This document shows positions 15,023 through 22,814 of a stretch of DNA of 29,445 nt, one piece after another. A model generated the notes under the pieces. It saw only the letters and a list, made by a program, of their open reading frames with translations. It was not told the DNA's origin and did not search any database. This DNA comes from Opitutia bacterium UBA3151 (GTDB taxonomy: Bacteria > Verrucomicrobiota > Verrucomicrobiia > Opitutales > Seribacteraceae). The stretch covers positions 19,664-49,108 of the forward strand of contig DEYT01000101.1 in NCBI GenBank assembly GCA_002364975.1, given 5' to 3'. Position 1 is the first letter of the stretch, and each line of letters begins with the position of its first letter. The translations under genes were made by a program, and so were the position numbers.

Positions 15023-16264
15023 ATGCAAATGGATAGAATCGTACTTACTGGCGTCGGACTAACTTGTCCGCTTGGGAATGAGTTGCACACTTACAGGGAT
15101 GCTCTCCTTTCTGGTAAAAGTGGGGTTTCTCTTTTCCCTGTCCGTAACATGGGTGAACAACCTGCAGGTGTGTGCGATTTTGATCAAACTAAATACCAAA
15201 AGCGCAAGGAAATACGAGTGGGTACGCGTGCGGGAAGTATTGCCATATTTTGTGCCAATGAGGCGATTGCTGCTGCGGGGCTTGACCTCGGGAACCTAGA
15301 CCCTTCAAGAATTGGTATATACCTTGGCATTACCGAGCATGGAAATGTTGAGACTGAAACCGAAGTTTGCCAATTATTTGATCACTATGACGAGGATGTC
15401 AAATATTGGACCCACCATCACAACCCCCGCACAGTAGCAAATAATCCAGCCGGAGAAATAACTGTAAATCTTGGACTTACCGGGCCTCACTATACCATTG
15501 GAGCTGCTTGTGCAGCCGGGAATGCTGGGATTATCCAAGGCGTCCAACAATTACGTCTCGGCGAATGCGATTATGCCCTCGCAGGAGGAGTAAGTGAAAG
15601 CATCCGTGCTTACGGTATATTTGCAGGTTTTAAAAGCCAAGGTGCCTTGGCTTCTCACGAAGATCCCACGCAAGCAAGTCGCCCTTTTGACCAAGCCCGC
15701 AATGGTATTGTAGTGAGTGAGAGTGGATGTATATATGTACTGGAAAGGTTAAAGGACGCCCATAGAAGAGGTGCTCACATTATCGCTGAAGTAGCTGGCT
15801 ATCGAATCAATTCAGATGGTACGGATTACGTACTGCCAAATCCGGAAAGGCAGGAGGAATGTATGAGGCAGGCAATTGAAAATGCCAAGTTGCAACCCGA
15901 GGAGATTGACTTGGTTAGTACTCATGCTACTTCAACTCCTCAAGGTGACGAACAGGAATGTAAGGCTATTCGAAATGTGTTCGGTGAAAGTATTCATACC
16001 ATGGTCAACAATACCAAAAGTTTTATTGGCCATTCCATGGGTGCTGCGGGTGCAATCGAACTCGCGGGCAATTTACCATCCTTTCATGACGGGTATGTTC
16101 ACTGCACTTTGAATGTTGATCACCTGGATCCAACCTGTGCTCTCCCCGGTCTGGTTACCGGAAAAGCTGTTGCCAAGCCTGGTGGGGTAAATGTAATCTT
16201 AAATAATTCATTTGGAATGCTTGGAATCAATTCAGTTCTTATCTTGAAAAAATTCGATGGCTAA
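15023..16264 (+). CDS. Beta-ketoacyl-ACP synthase II-type ketosynthase, specialised
   Basis: A condensing enzyme of the FabF fold, 413 residues, predicted to extend an acyl chain with malonyl-ACP in the cytoplasm. The catalytic triad is complete: Cys163 (GAACAAGN), His301 (STHATSTPQGD) and His337 (FIGHSMGAAGA). It differs from the housekeeping FabF at 20409-21647 around the active-site entrance (a YWTHHHNPRTVANNPAGE segment, and SESIRAYGIFAGFKSQGAL instead of TRIGFAGFSSMKAMS). It is followed at once by its own acyl carrier protein (24 bases) and an FAD oxidoreductase (34 bases), so a dedicated pathway separate from bulk fatty-acid synthesis is inferred. The start is ATG 15023, or ATG 15029 two codons later. 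The product is unknown. Confidence 0.93.
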   Translation: MQMDRIVLTGVGLTCPLGNELHTYRDALLSGKSGVSLFPVRNMGEQPAGVCDFDQTKYQKRKEIRVGTRAGSIAIFCANEAIAAAGLDLGNLDPSRIGIYLGITEHGNVETETEVCQLFDHYDEDVKYWTHHHNPRTVANNPAGEITVNLGLTGPHYTIGAACAAGNAGIIQGVQQLRLGECDYALAGGVSESIRAYGIFAGFKSQGALASHEDPTQASRPFDQARNGIVVSESGCIYVLERLKDAHRRGAHIIAEVAGYRINSDGTDYVLPNPERQEECMRQAIENAKLQPEEIDLVSTHATSTPQGDEQECKAIRNVFGESIHTMVNNTKSFIGHSMGAAGAIELAGNLPSFHDGYVHCTLNVDHLDPTCALPGLVTGKAVAKPGGVNVILNNSFGMLGINSVLILKKFDG

Positions 16265-16288
16265 GCTATACCATATATTCATTCATTC

Positions 16289-16549
16289 ATGAACAAAAAT
16301 AACATTAAACAAATAGTTTTAGACATCATCGCTGAGATCGCCCCGGATGAAGATCTTTCTGGGGTCAAATCTGACATACGACTTAGAGAACAACTCGACT
16401 TGGATTCGATGGATTTTCTTGATATTGTTATGGAACTTCGCAAGCAGCATGGTATCGATGTTCCGGAGGCTGAGTATCGCCAGTTGGAATCCTTAGACAG
16501 TTCCGCAAATTATTTGCTCCCCAAATTTGAGTCAGGTGCAACTGCCTAG
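16289..16549 (+). CDS. Acyl carrier protein, pathway-specific
   Basis: An 86-residue acyl carrier protein. The phosphopantetheine attachment site is Ser40 in LDLDSMDFLDIV; the usual fatty-acid ACP has DSLD, as in the acpP at 21706-21945. The four-helix pattern is intact, but the helix III region and C-terminus differ from AcpP, ending in YLLPKFESGATA. It sits between the ketosynthase (24-base gap) and the CrtI-like oxidoreductase (34-base gap), so it probably carries the chain made and then modified by these two. No Shine-Dalgarno; the leader contains an ATTC repeat just before the ATG. Confidence 0.93.
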   Translation: MNKNNIKQIVLDIIAEIAPDEDLSGVKSDIRLREQLDLDSMDFLDIVMELRKQHGIDVPEAEYRQLESLDSSANYLLPKFESGATA

Positions 16550-16583
16550 TTAAGCACTACACAACATACCGGGAATTTTTAAG

Positions 16584-18032
16584 TTGTCCACTGCTTTGCC
16601 CAAAACCTCTACGGCAAGCAATCATTATGATGTAATCATCATAGGTGCTGGACTTGCAGGTCTATCTTCTGCGGTAAGACTCGGGATGTTTGGTCTTAAA
16701 GTCCTTATATTGGAAAAGCATTTTGTGGTTGGCGGGCTAAACAGTTTTTATGCAAAAGGAGGAAGGAAATTCGATGTTGGACTGCATGCCTTGACCAATT
16801 TCCCTTCCGAATCATCAGGGAAAAGCTCGCCACTATTAAAACTTTGTCGACAGCTACGAATTCCCCTTGATTCCCTTAACCTGCTTGAACAATCAAGCTC
16901 AAGAATAAGCTTCGGAGAAATCGATTTGTGTTTTAATAACGACTTTGAATTTTTTCTTTCGGAAGTTGAAAAAGTTTTTCCCAAAGAAAAAGATCGTTTT
17001 CAGAAACTCCTCTCTAAAATGGTTGAATTCCCTGCCTACTCTGTGGACGCCAAGGAAATTTCTACTCGTGAAATTCTGGGTCAAGAACTTGGGGATAGTC
17101 TACTTGCTGAGATGTTACTTTGCCCGACTTGTTATTACGGGTCTGCTCGGGCTAATGACATTGACTTCCCCACATTCATCATGCTTTTCGATGCAATTTT
17201 CAAGCAAGGATTAGCTCGTCCCGATCGAGGAATCCGAGCTTTACTAGATCCCCTGACTGATAAACTGAAGGAGCTAGGGGTTGAGAGAAGGATGAATTCC
17301 CCAGTAAAGTCAATTCAGACTGATCAGATTCAAGTCTCGGAAGTTATTCTAGAAAATGGAGAGGCATTTACTTCAGATCATTTTATTTCCACTTGTGGTG
17401 GATTGGAAACTGAAAAACTTTTGTGTCTTCCTGATACTCCAAGAAGTTTTGATTTAGGTAGGTTCTCAATCATTGAATCTATTTCTGTCTTTGATGGTCA
17501 TCCAAGAGATTTTGGTTGGGATGAAACCGTGATATTCTTTAACAAATCGGATAAATTCTTTTATGACCAACCAAAGCAGTTGGTGGATTTAAATTCGGGT
17601 GTGATTTGTTTGCCCGATAATTACGGACCCATTGACTCTTCTGAAAAGAAAGAAGCTAAATTGCGGGTTACCCATCCCGCAAATTTTAAACTATGGTCGG
17701 AATTGAGTGAGCAAAAATATCAAAAAGAAAAATGTTTTTGGGAAGATGTAATTCTTCAAAATGGGCTCAAGTACTTACCTTTAGGTGAGTCAAAATCTGA
17801 GCTTTTTAAAAATAGAACCCATCTCACTGACACCTTTACTCCCTGTACTATCAAAAGATTTACCAGCCATGAAAATGGAGCTCTTTACGGTTCGCCCACC
17901 AAAAAAAGAGATGGCTCCACTAAGTTCAGTAATCTTTTCATTGCAGGAACCGACCAAGGTTATGTGGGAATTGTAGGGGCAATGCTCGGGGGAATCGCAG
18001 TAGCAAACAACCAAATCCTTAGAAACCTCTAA
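16584..18032 (+). CDS. CrtI/phytoene desaturase-like FAD oxidoreductase
   Basis: 482 residues of the NAD(P)/FAD-dependent amine oxidase-like fold that includes phytoene desaturases (CrtI) and retinol saturases. The N-terminal dinucleotide-binding motif is IIIGAGLAGLSSA (GAGLAG at 21-26) followed by the acidic end LILEK. The second family landmark is GGLNSFYAKGGRKFDVGLHAL, and the C-terminal FAD motif is FIAGTDQGYVGIVGAMLGG. The start is TTG at 16584, as no in-frame ATG precedes the Rossmann motif; GGGA lies nine bases ahead. It is the third gene of the KAS-ACP unit. No carotenoid prenyl-synthase genes are nearby, so the substrate is more likely an ACP-bound or free acyl chain than a carotenoid. 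Its stop overlaps the opposing gene by four bases. Confidence 0.9.
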   Translation: MSTALPKTSTASNHYDVIIIGAGLAGLSSAVRLGMFGLKVLILEKHFVVGGLNSFYAKGGRKFDVGLHALTNFPSESSGKSSPLLKLCRQLRIPLDSLNLLEQSSSRISFGEIDLCFNNDFEFFLSEVEKVFPKEKDRFQKLLSKMVEFPAYSVDAKEISTREILGQELGDSLLAEMLLCPTCYYGSARANDIDFPTFIMLFDAIFKQGLARPDRGIRALLDPLTDKLKELGVERRMNSPVKSIQTDQIQVSEVILENGEAFTSDHFISTCGGLETEKLLCLPDTPRSFDLGRFSIIESISVFDGHPRDFGWDETVIFFNKSDKFFYDQPKQLVDLNSGVICLPDNYGPIDSSEKKEAKLRVTHPANFKLWSELSEQKYQKEKCFWEDVILQNGLKYLPLGESKSELFKNRTHLTDTFTPCTIKRFTSHENGALYGSPTKKRDGSTKFSNLFIAGTDQGYVGIVGAMLGGIAVANNQILRNL

Positions 18033-18478
18033 CTGCAGGAATTGATTAGTCTCTCTTGAATTTCTGCCAGAATCAAATAAGAAAAATAACCAAGCTTGAC
18101 CGAGCCTTGCTCATTTTCCATTTCAAAACTGCCGGTTTCTAATTCTTTGTCTTCAATCTCAGATAAAAAGTTTTCTCTAATTGTCAGTCTCAATTCACTT
18201 AAAGCCCGGATCAGGTTATCAGCATCCTTCTCATCGACCTGAATATAACCATGTTTGAACCTTGGATCCATGATTACTTTTGCTAAGCTTCTCCGATCTT
18301 CAGATGCATCTTCTTGCAAACCCTTTTTCCACGCATCTGAAAAATCTTCATCCGCTAAATTTGGGCAAGGAAAAATAGTATCCCAGGAGCATTTCCCCAT
18401 AGATCCAAATGCTTCTCTGATCTTTGGAAGAATTGCCCGTAGGATTCTTGAATCAGCCTGTAATTGAAATTCAATCAT
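18029..18478 (-). CDS. DUF2017-like protein encoded with ClpS
   Basis: 149 residues, mostly helical, with no signal or membrane segment. Its start overlaps the clpS stop by eight bases, so the two are surely co-transcribed and probably translationally coupled. In Actinobacteria, clpS is commonly followed by a DUF2017 gene of similar size and helical character; I infer a relation from size, layout and the alternating Leu/Glu pattern (RAILPKIREAFG, and NLIRALSELRLTIREN), not from a clear motif. A role in N-degron proteolysis or its control would fit the context. The C-terminus (YFSYLILAEIQERLINS) is amphipathic. Confidence 0.7.
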   Translation of the reverse strand: MIEFQLQADSRILRAILPKIREAFGSMGKCSWDTIFPCPNLADEDFSDAWKKGLQEDASEDRRSLAKVIMDPRFKHGYIQVDEKDADNLIRALSELRLTIRENFLSEIEDKELETGSFEMENEQGSVKLGYFSYLILAEIQERLINSCS

Positions 18479-18764
18479 CTTGCTCCAAAACGGTCTGCAG
18501 TTTCCAGCGTTGGAGCTGATACATATAACTTTCTGCCTGTTCTCTCTCCCCTACCCAAAGCACAGATTTTCCTAATTCATGAACTTCCATCATGTGTTTG
18601 GTCGCCTTAGTTTCATTATAGCCAAAAACCTTACGAAAAACCATTACAACATAGTTCATTAGGTTTACTGGATCATTTAAAACGATCACTTTCCAAGGTT
18701 TATTTGTCGCAATCTCCTCTTCAGTCTTTTCTTCAAGCTCGGGGATGGGTAAGGATAGATTCAT
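18471..18764 (-). CDS. clpS: ATP-dependent Clp protease adaptor ClpS
   Basis: ClpS binds N-degron substrates and delivers them to ClpAP or ClpCP in the cytoplasm. It has 97 residues, typical for the family. A flexible N-terminal tail is followed by the core PWKVIVLNDPVNLMNYVVMVF, then the helix FGYNETKATKHMMEVHELGK and a C-terminal strand SVLWVGEREQAESYMYQLQ. The Asn-Asp and Met of the core and the His of the MMEVHE helix match the N-terminal-residue pocket. It is the first gene of a two-gene operon with the overlapping 18029-18478 gene. The Clp ATPase is not in this window. Confidence 0.93.
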   Translation of the reverse strand: MNLSLPIPELEEKTEEEIATNKPWKVIVLNDPVNLMNYVVMVFRKVFGYNETKATKHMMEVHELGKSVLWVGEREQAESYMYQLQRWKLQTVLEQDD

Positions 18765-18878
18765 AAAATTTAGAATTTTTAAACTTAGGGCAAAAACCTT
18801 CGGGGAAAAAGCTCATTTTGACTTTTTTTGTTGGATACAAGCTTGCCTGATGCAATCAAAATTAAGTATAAATATCAT

Positions 18879-20234
18879 ATGCTATATGTTCCAACTTATG
18901 TAATTGGTGCCTTTTTAATCCTTACTGGTCTATTAGGATATCTAATCCAAGATCCAGGATTGAGCTTAAAACTTAAAGGTCCCCTTGCCAGTGATGCCCA
19001 GTTTATTCTCTCGGACGGGGTGGAAAAACACGAAATGGATTTCATCCCTTGCCCAGAATCGGCAGGTGAAAATGTTTGGTGGATCGCGCACAAACTGAAT
19101 GAAGATCATGCCGGTGTCGTATCACAGAACAATTTCGCCACTGAAAATGGTGCCAATGATAATGAACTTCGATCTTTTTGGTACGCTTCCTCCAGAGGTG
19201 AAACCATGGAAGGTTTTCTTCTTGAATCTCAAAAATACAACAATGCTGGAAATGGAGAAAAAATTTCACTGGATTGGACTGAGATCGATGTTAATTCATC
19301 CGCTCTTCGAATCATTTACAAAAATGCTGCGGGAAATCCTGGACCGGTATCCCTAACTTCTAACAACTGGGAGAATGTTGATATTGAACCTCCTCTTGAG
19401 CCTGGAGATGAACTCCCTTTTTCAAAGAGTTGGACTGCTTTTATACCTGGAATCTTTGGCATATTACTGATCGTACTTGCATGGGGTGCCGAAACTTTAC
19501 CCAATGCTCGTAAACATATCATGCATGTTGCGGTTTTAATTGGATTAATAGGCTTTGCTGTGAGTACTAAGAAAATCGGTAGTGCCGTGGCAGAAATGAA
19601 TTGGTTGAAGAATGAACCCTATGGCATTGTCCATGCGTCTATGCTCAAGCCATTATCCATGCTGCTTACTTCAGGCCTACTGTTTATCTTTGTTGTTCTC
19701 TGTATAAATTCCTTCATTTCCGCTCGTAAGGAAAAAGCTGCTCAAGCAAAATTGGATGAAGAAAAAAAGAAAAATGTACTCCGAAAAGTAAGGAATAGTA
19801 ATGCCTCTGCTACGGATGCAATGCCACCTTCAGATAAGAAGGATTCAGCCGAAGAAGACAAGAAGGATGACGAGGGCAAGCGGGACGAAGGTGACAAGAG
19901 TTCGGATGAAGGGAACAAGAAAGATGAAGACGACAAGAAGGATGAAGTTATCGATGAAAAAGAAATTTCTTCCCCATCCGAAGACGATAATGAAATTGAT
20001 TCCGAAAAGAATAAAGATGTTTCTGATTCTGACCCGATAGAACCTGATCTAGAAAAAGATCGTTTTTCCCCGACCAATAATTCTCTTTCCGATGACGATG
20101 TTAACGAGAAAGACAACAATTCCGAAGATAATAAAGAGGAAAAGATATCGTTAGACCCCGAAGATTCTTCGGAAGAAGAGGTCTTCGAATCAAAGAAAGA
20201 CACCGAGGTAGAGAGCCAAGATCACAAAGATTGA
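18879..20234 (+). CDS. Four-helix membrane protein with long acidic tail
   Basis: About 451 residues from ATG 18879, which begins just before the first membrane helix; a TTG start 17 codons upstream is also possible. Helices lie at about 7-23, 187-204, 213-230 and 256-280. Between helices 1 and 2 is a domain of about 160 residues, probably periplasmic, with several tryptophans (ENVWWIAHKL, LRSFWYASSRGE). After helix 4 come about 170 residues of very low complexity, nearly all Asp, Glu, Lys and Ser (for example KKDEDDKKDEVIDEKE), likely cytoplasmic and unstructured. The layout of one helix, a large loop and then three helices recalls TMEM43-type proteins, but I cannot show homology. It is divergent from clpS. 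Confidence 0.8.
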   Translation: MLYVPTYVIGAFLILTGLLGYLIQDPGLSLKLKGPLASDAQFILSDGVEKHEMDFIPCPESAGENVWWIAHKLNEDHAGVVSQNNFATENGANDNELRSFWYASSRGETMEGFLLESQKYNNAGNGEKISLDWTEIDVNSSALRIIYKNAAGNPGPVSLTSNNWENVDIEPPLEPGDELPFSKSWTAFIPGIFGILLIVLAWGAETLPNARKHIMHVAVLIGLIGFAVSTKKIGSAVAEMNWLKNEPYGIVHASMLKPLSMLLTSGLLFIFVVLCINSFISARKEKAAQAKLDEEKKKNVLRKVRNSNASATDAMPPSDKKDSAEEDKKDDEGKRDEGDKSSDEGNKKDEDDKKDEVIDEKEISSPSEDDNEIDSEKNKDVSDSDPIEPDLEKDRFSPTNNSLSDDDVNEKDNNSEDNKEEKISLDPEDSSEEEVFESKKDTEVESQDHKD

Positions 20235-20261
20235 TCTTCTGTTGTTAGCCAGAATTAGAAG

Positions 20262-20338
20262 TGGCACACCCGGAGGGAGTCGAACCCCCAACCTCCTGGT
20301 CCGTAGCCAGGCACTCTATCCAATTGAGCTACGGGTGC
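20262..20338 (-). tRNA. tRNA-Arg (ACG anticodon)
   Basis: On the minus strand this is a complete 77-nt cloverleaf with encoded CCA. The acceptor stem is GCACCCG/CGGGTGT with a G:U first pair and discriminator G. The D-arm is GCTC-AATTGGATA-GAGT, the anticodon stem-loop is CCTGG-CTACGGA-CCAGG with anticodon ACG, and the T-arm is GAGGG in its CCCTC/GGGGG form around TTCGACT. The A34 is expected to be edited to inosine by TadA so that it reads CGU, CGC and CGA. Confidence 0.96.
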
Positions 20339-20408
20339 ACGCTATACCATAAAAAGGTAATGTATGTTTAAATTCCCGCAAGCACAATCAAGGGCTCGGC
20401 TATTAAAA

Positions 20409-21647
20409 TTAGACCTTTCGGAAAACTAGAGATGCATTATGTCCTCCGAATCCGGAGTTGTTACTCATGGCCACATGAACCTCTTCGCTCCTCGATTCGT
20501 TTGGAATATAGTCCAAATCGCATTCTGGATCTGGTTCTTCATGATTAATGGTAGGAGGCATTACATTTTCTTGAATTGATTTACAAACCGCAGCGGCCTC
20601 AATCGCTCCTGCCGCACCCAAAAGGTGCCCGGTCATAGACTTAGTTGAACTAACCATGAGTCCAGACTTCGCATAATCTGAAAAAACATTTTTGATAGCG
20701 ACCGTTTCCGACCGATCATTATAAGGAGTCGAAGTACCGTGAGCATTGACATAATTAATACTATCTGGAGAAACTTGGGCATGTTCAATGGCAAGATTCA
20801 TACAGCGAGTAAGTGCTTTGCTTTCGCCATCAGGCGTAGTCACATGAAATGCATCACAGGTTGCAGAATATCCAATCAGTTCTGCATAGATACGAGCTCC
20901 TCGCTTTTGGGCATGCTCCTTGGTCTCTAGAACATGTATACCTGCACCTTCTCCCATAATAAATCCGTCCCGATTCTTATCAAAGGGACGAGATGCACGA
21001 CTGGGATCATCATTGAAATTGGTGCTCATTGCCTTCATCGAAGAAAAACCAGCAAATCCGATTCGGGTTACAGCGGCTTCGCTTCCACCGGCAAAAATCA
21101 CATCTGATACTCCACGCTTGATCATTTCAAAGGCTTCTCCCAGGGCATGAGAGCCAGAGGCACATGCACTGACCGTAGAAAAGTTTGGTCCCGTTGCCCC
21201 TAGATCAATCGCAATGATTCCACCCGCAATATTGGCAATGAGGGAAGGTATCATAAATGGAGAAACTCTTCGAGGCCCTCTTTCAATAAGGGTAGTCATT
21301 TGTTTTTCAATGGTTTCCATACCACCGATACCAGATCCTACAATCACACCAGTTCGATCGGGGATCAGGTCTTCTCGGCTTAAACCAGAATCCCGAAGAG
21401 CAAGATGGGTCGCGGCCAGAGCAAGTTGAGCATATCGGTCATTTCTGCGAGCTTCCTTAGGATCCATATAATCTTCTGGATTGAAATCGTTAATCTCAGA
21501 AGCAACTTTGCATGCAATATCACTGGCATCGAACCTGTTGACACAAGTGATTCCGGATGTGCCGGATTTCAAACCGTTCCAATAATCATCAATTCCGGTC
21601 CCGACAGAGGAAAGAATTCCGATTCCGGTTACAACGACTTCTCTCAT
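20409..21647 (-). CDS. fabF: 3-oxoacyl-ACP synthase II (FabF), housekeeping
   Basis: This enzyme elongates acyl-ACP with malonyl-ACP in type II fatty-acid synthesis. It has 412 residues, the standard length. The catalytic residues are Cys162 (VSACASGSH), His303 (NAHGTSTPYND) and His341 (MTGHLLGAAGA), and the C-terminus has the usual NNSGFGGHNASLVF. It is the last gene of a fabG-acpP-fabF operon, 58 bases after acpP. Compared with the ketosynthase at 15023-16264 it is the canonical family member. No fabD or fabH is in the window. Confidence 0.97.
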   Translation of the reverse strand: MREVVVTGIGILSSVGTGIDDYWNGLKSGTSGITCVNRFDASDIACKVASEINDFNPEDYMDPKEARRNDRYAQLALAATHLALRDSGLSREDLIPDRTGVIVGSGIGGMETIEKQMTTLIERGPRRVSPFMIPSLIANIAGGIIAIDLGATGPNFSTVSACASGSHALGEAFEMIKRGVSDVIFAGGSEAAVTRIGFAGFSSMKAMSTNFNDDPSRASRPFDKNRDGFIMGEGAGIHVLETKEHAQKRGARIYAELIGYSATCDAFHVTTPDGESKALTRCMNLAIEHAQVSPDSINYVNAHGTSTPYNDRSETVAIKNVFSDYAKSGLMVSSTKSMTGHLLGAAGAIEAAAVCKSIQENVMPPTINHEEPDPECDLDYIPNESRSEEVHVAMSNNSGFGGHNASLVFRKV

Positions 21648-21705
21648 TACCTAGCCAAGGCAATTATCGTGAGTTGTGTTCCACATCCACAAACAAATCA
21701 GAGAA

Positions 21706-21945
21706 TTAAGAGAGATTACTCTCTACATAACTGATAACAGATCCAACAGTTTGAAGCTTTTCGGCTTCATCTTCAGGAATATCATCACCGAATTCTTCTT
21801 CTAATGCCATGACAAGTTCAACTTGATCAAGCGAGTCAGCACCAAGGTCATCAATAAAGCTGGCCTCTGGAGTGACTTGTTCTTCACTGACGTTAAGTTG
21901 GGAAATAATAATTTTCTTTACGCGATCGGCGTTATTTTCAGACAT
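21706..21945 (-). CDS. acpP: Acyl carrier protein, fatty-acid synthesis
   Basis: A 79-residue acidic acyl carrier protein. The phosphopantetheine is attached to Ser38 in the canonical motif LGADSLDQVELVMALEEEF. It holds growing acyl chains for FabG and FabF, which are encoded on either side (38 bases after fabG, 58 before fabF), and also supplies acyl groups for lipid A. It is easily told apart from the second carrier protein at 16289-16549 by the DSLD motif and by its AcpP-like helix III (DIPEDEAEKLQTVGSVISYV). Confidence 0.98.
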   Translation of the reverse strand: MSENNADRVKKIIISQLNVSEEQVTPEASFIDDLGADSLDQVELVMALEEEFGDDIPEDEAEKLQTVGSVISYVESNLS

Positions 21946-21983
21946 ATCTTAATATTGGTTAGTAATTGTTTAGGTTCTCTTGT

Positions 21984-22733
21984 TCACATCACCATGCCTC
22001 CGTCAACCGTAAAAACTTGACCGGTGATGTAGGATGCTTTTTCAGAACATAGAAAAGATGCCATTTCTGCAATGTCTTCCACTGTACCAAATCTCTTGAG
22101 TGGCACTTGGGACAGGGCGACTTCCTTGACTCTTTCATCAAGATCTGAAGTCATATCGGTGTCGATAAAACCAGGAGCGACTGCGTTAACCGTAACAGAT
22201 CGAGCAGCAAACTCTCTGGCCAAGCTTTTTGTCAAACCGATCATGCCCGCCTTGGATGCGGCATAATTTGCTTGGCCCGCATTTCCAGTCAAGCCAACTA
22301 CGGAAGAGATGTTGACAATTCTTCCCCACCGCTTTCGGGTCATCGGTCTGCCCAGTAATTTTATCCAGTGAAAGCAACTTGTTAAATTGGTATGCAACAC
22401 ATCATTCCAATCGTTTTCTTCCATACGGAATAACAAATTGTCCCGAGTGATGCCCGCATTATTGACCAGAACCTCGATATATTCGTACTCAGAAAGAAGT
22501 TCTTCGCAAGCTAGTTTAATCTGCTCACTGGAGGAAACATCCACCGCTCGGGCCACCGCATCACCTCCGTTGGCACGAATTCCTTCTGCAGTCGAACCGC
22601 AGGACGATTCAGATTTACTGACGCAAATGACTTTCATTCCATCTCGAGCAAGAGCTTCCGCAATCGATTTACCAATACCCCTACCTGCACCCGTGACTAG
22701 GGCTGTTTTTGGTTTAATATTTTCTTCGCTCAT
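21984..22733 (-). CDS. fabG: 3-oxoacyl-ACP reductase FabG
   Basis: An NADPH-dependent short-chain dehydrogenase that reduces 3-oxoacyl-ACP to 3-hydroxyacyl-ACP, with 249 residues. The N-terminal cofactor motif is TGAGRGIGKS, the NNAG strand is at about 91-94, and the catalytic residues are Ser144, Tyr157 and Lys161 (NISSVVGLTGNAGQANYAAS then K). The C-terminus YITGQVFTVDGGMVM is typical of FabG. It is the first gene of the fabG-acpP-fabF operon. A 20-bp perfect palindrome lies 36 bases upstream of its start, so operator control of the operon is possible. Confidence 0.97.
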   Translation of the reverse strand: MSEENIKPKTALVTGAGRGIGKSIAEALARDGMKVICVSKSESSCGSTAEGIRANGGDAVARAVDVSSSEQIKLACEELLSEYEYIEVLVNNAGITRDNLLFRMEENDWNDVLHTNLTSCFHWIKLLGRPMTRKRWGRIVNISSVVGLTGNAGQANYAASKAGMIGLTKSLAREFAARSVTVNAVAPGFIDTDMTSDLDERVKEVALSQVPLKRFGTVEDIAEMASFLCSEKASYITGQVFTVDGGMVM

Positions 22734-22768
22734 AAATTAATTTCGACAAGTGACTTTGGACAAGACAT

Positions 22769-22788
22769 TTACAAATGATCATTTGTAA
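22769..22788. promoter_or_regulatory. 20-bp perfect palindrome, candidate operator
   Basis: TTACAAATGATCATTTGTAA is identical to its own reverse complement. It lies in the 81-base divergent region between fabG (minus) and the pseudouridine synthase gene (plus), 36 bases from the first and 27 from the second. The size and symmetry suit a dimeric helix-turn-helix repressor. It is not a match to the FapR site, and only the central AATGATCATT recalls Fur-type boxes. It could also act as a short hairpin in a leader. Confidence 0.5.
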
Positions 22789-22814
22789 TCTAAAAGCAAC
22801 TCACAAGTTAAGGA

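Noticed and set aside
16584..18032. Carotenoid biosynthesis as the role of the CrtI-like gene
   Set aside because: No phytoene synthase or prenyl-transferase gene is nearby, and the direct neighbours are a ketosynthase and an acyl carrier protein.
19742..20203. Minus-strand Ser-rich open frame of 153 residues
   Set aside because: It is only the complement of the Asp/Glu-rich tail codons (GAA/GAT read backwards as TTC/ATC/TCT).
22769..22788. Assignment of the palindrome to FapR, FadR or Fur
   Set aside because: The sequence does not match the FapR or FadR consensus, and only the central AATGATCATT recalls Fur boxes. The regulator is left unnamed.
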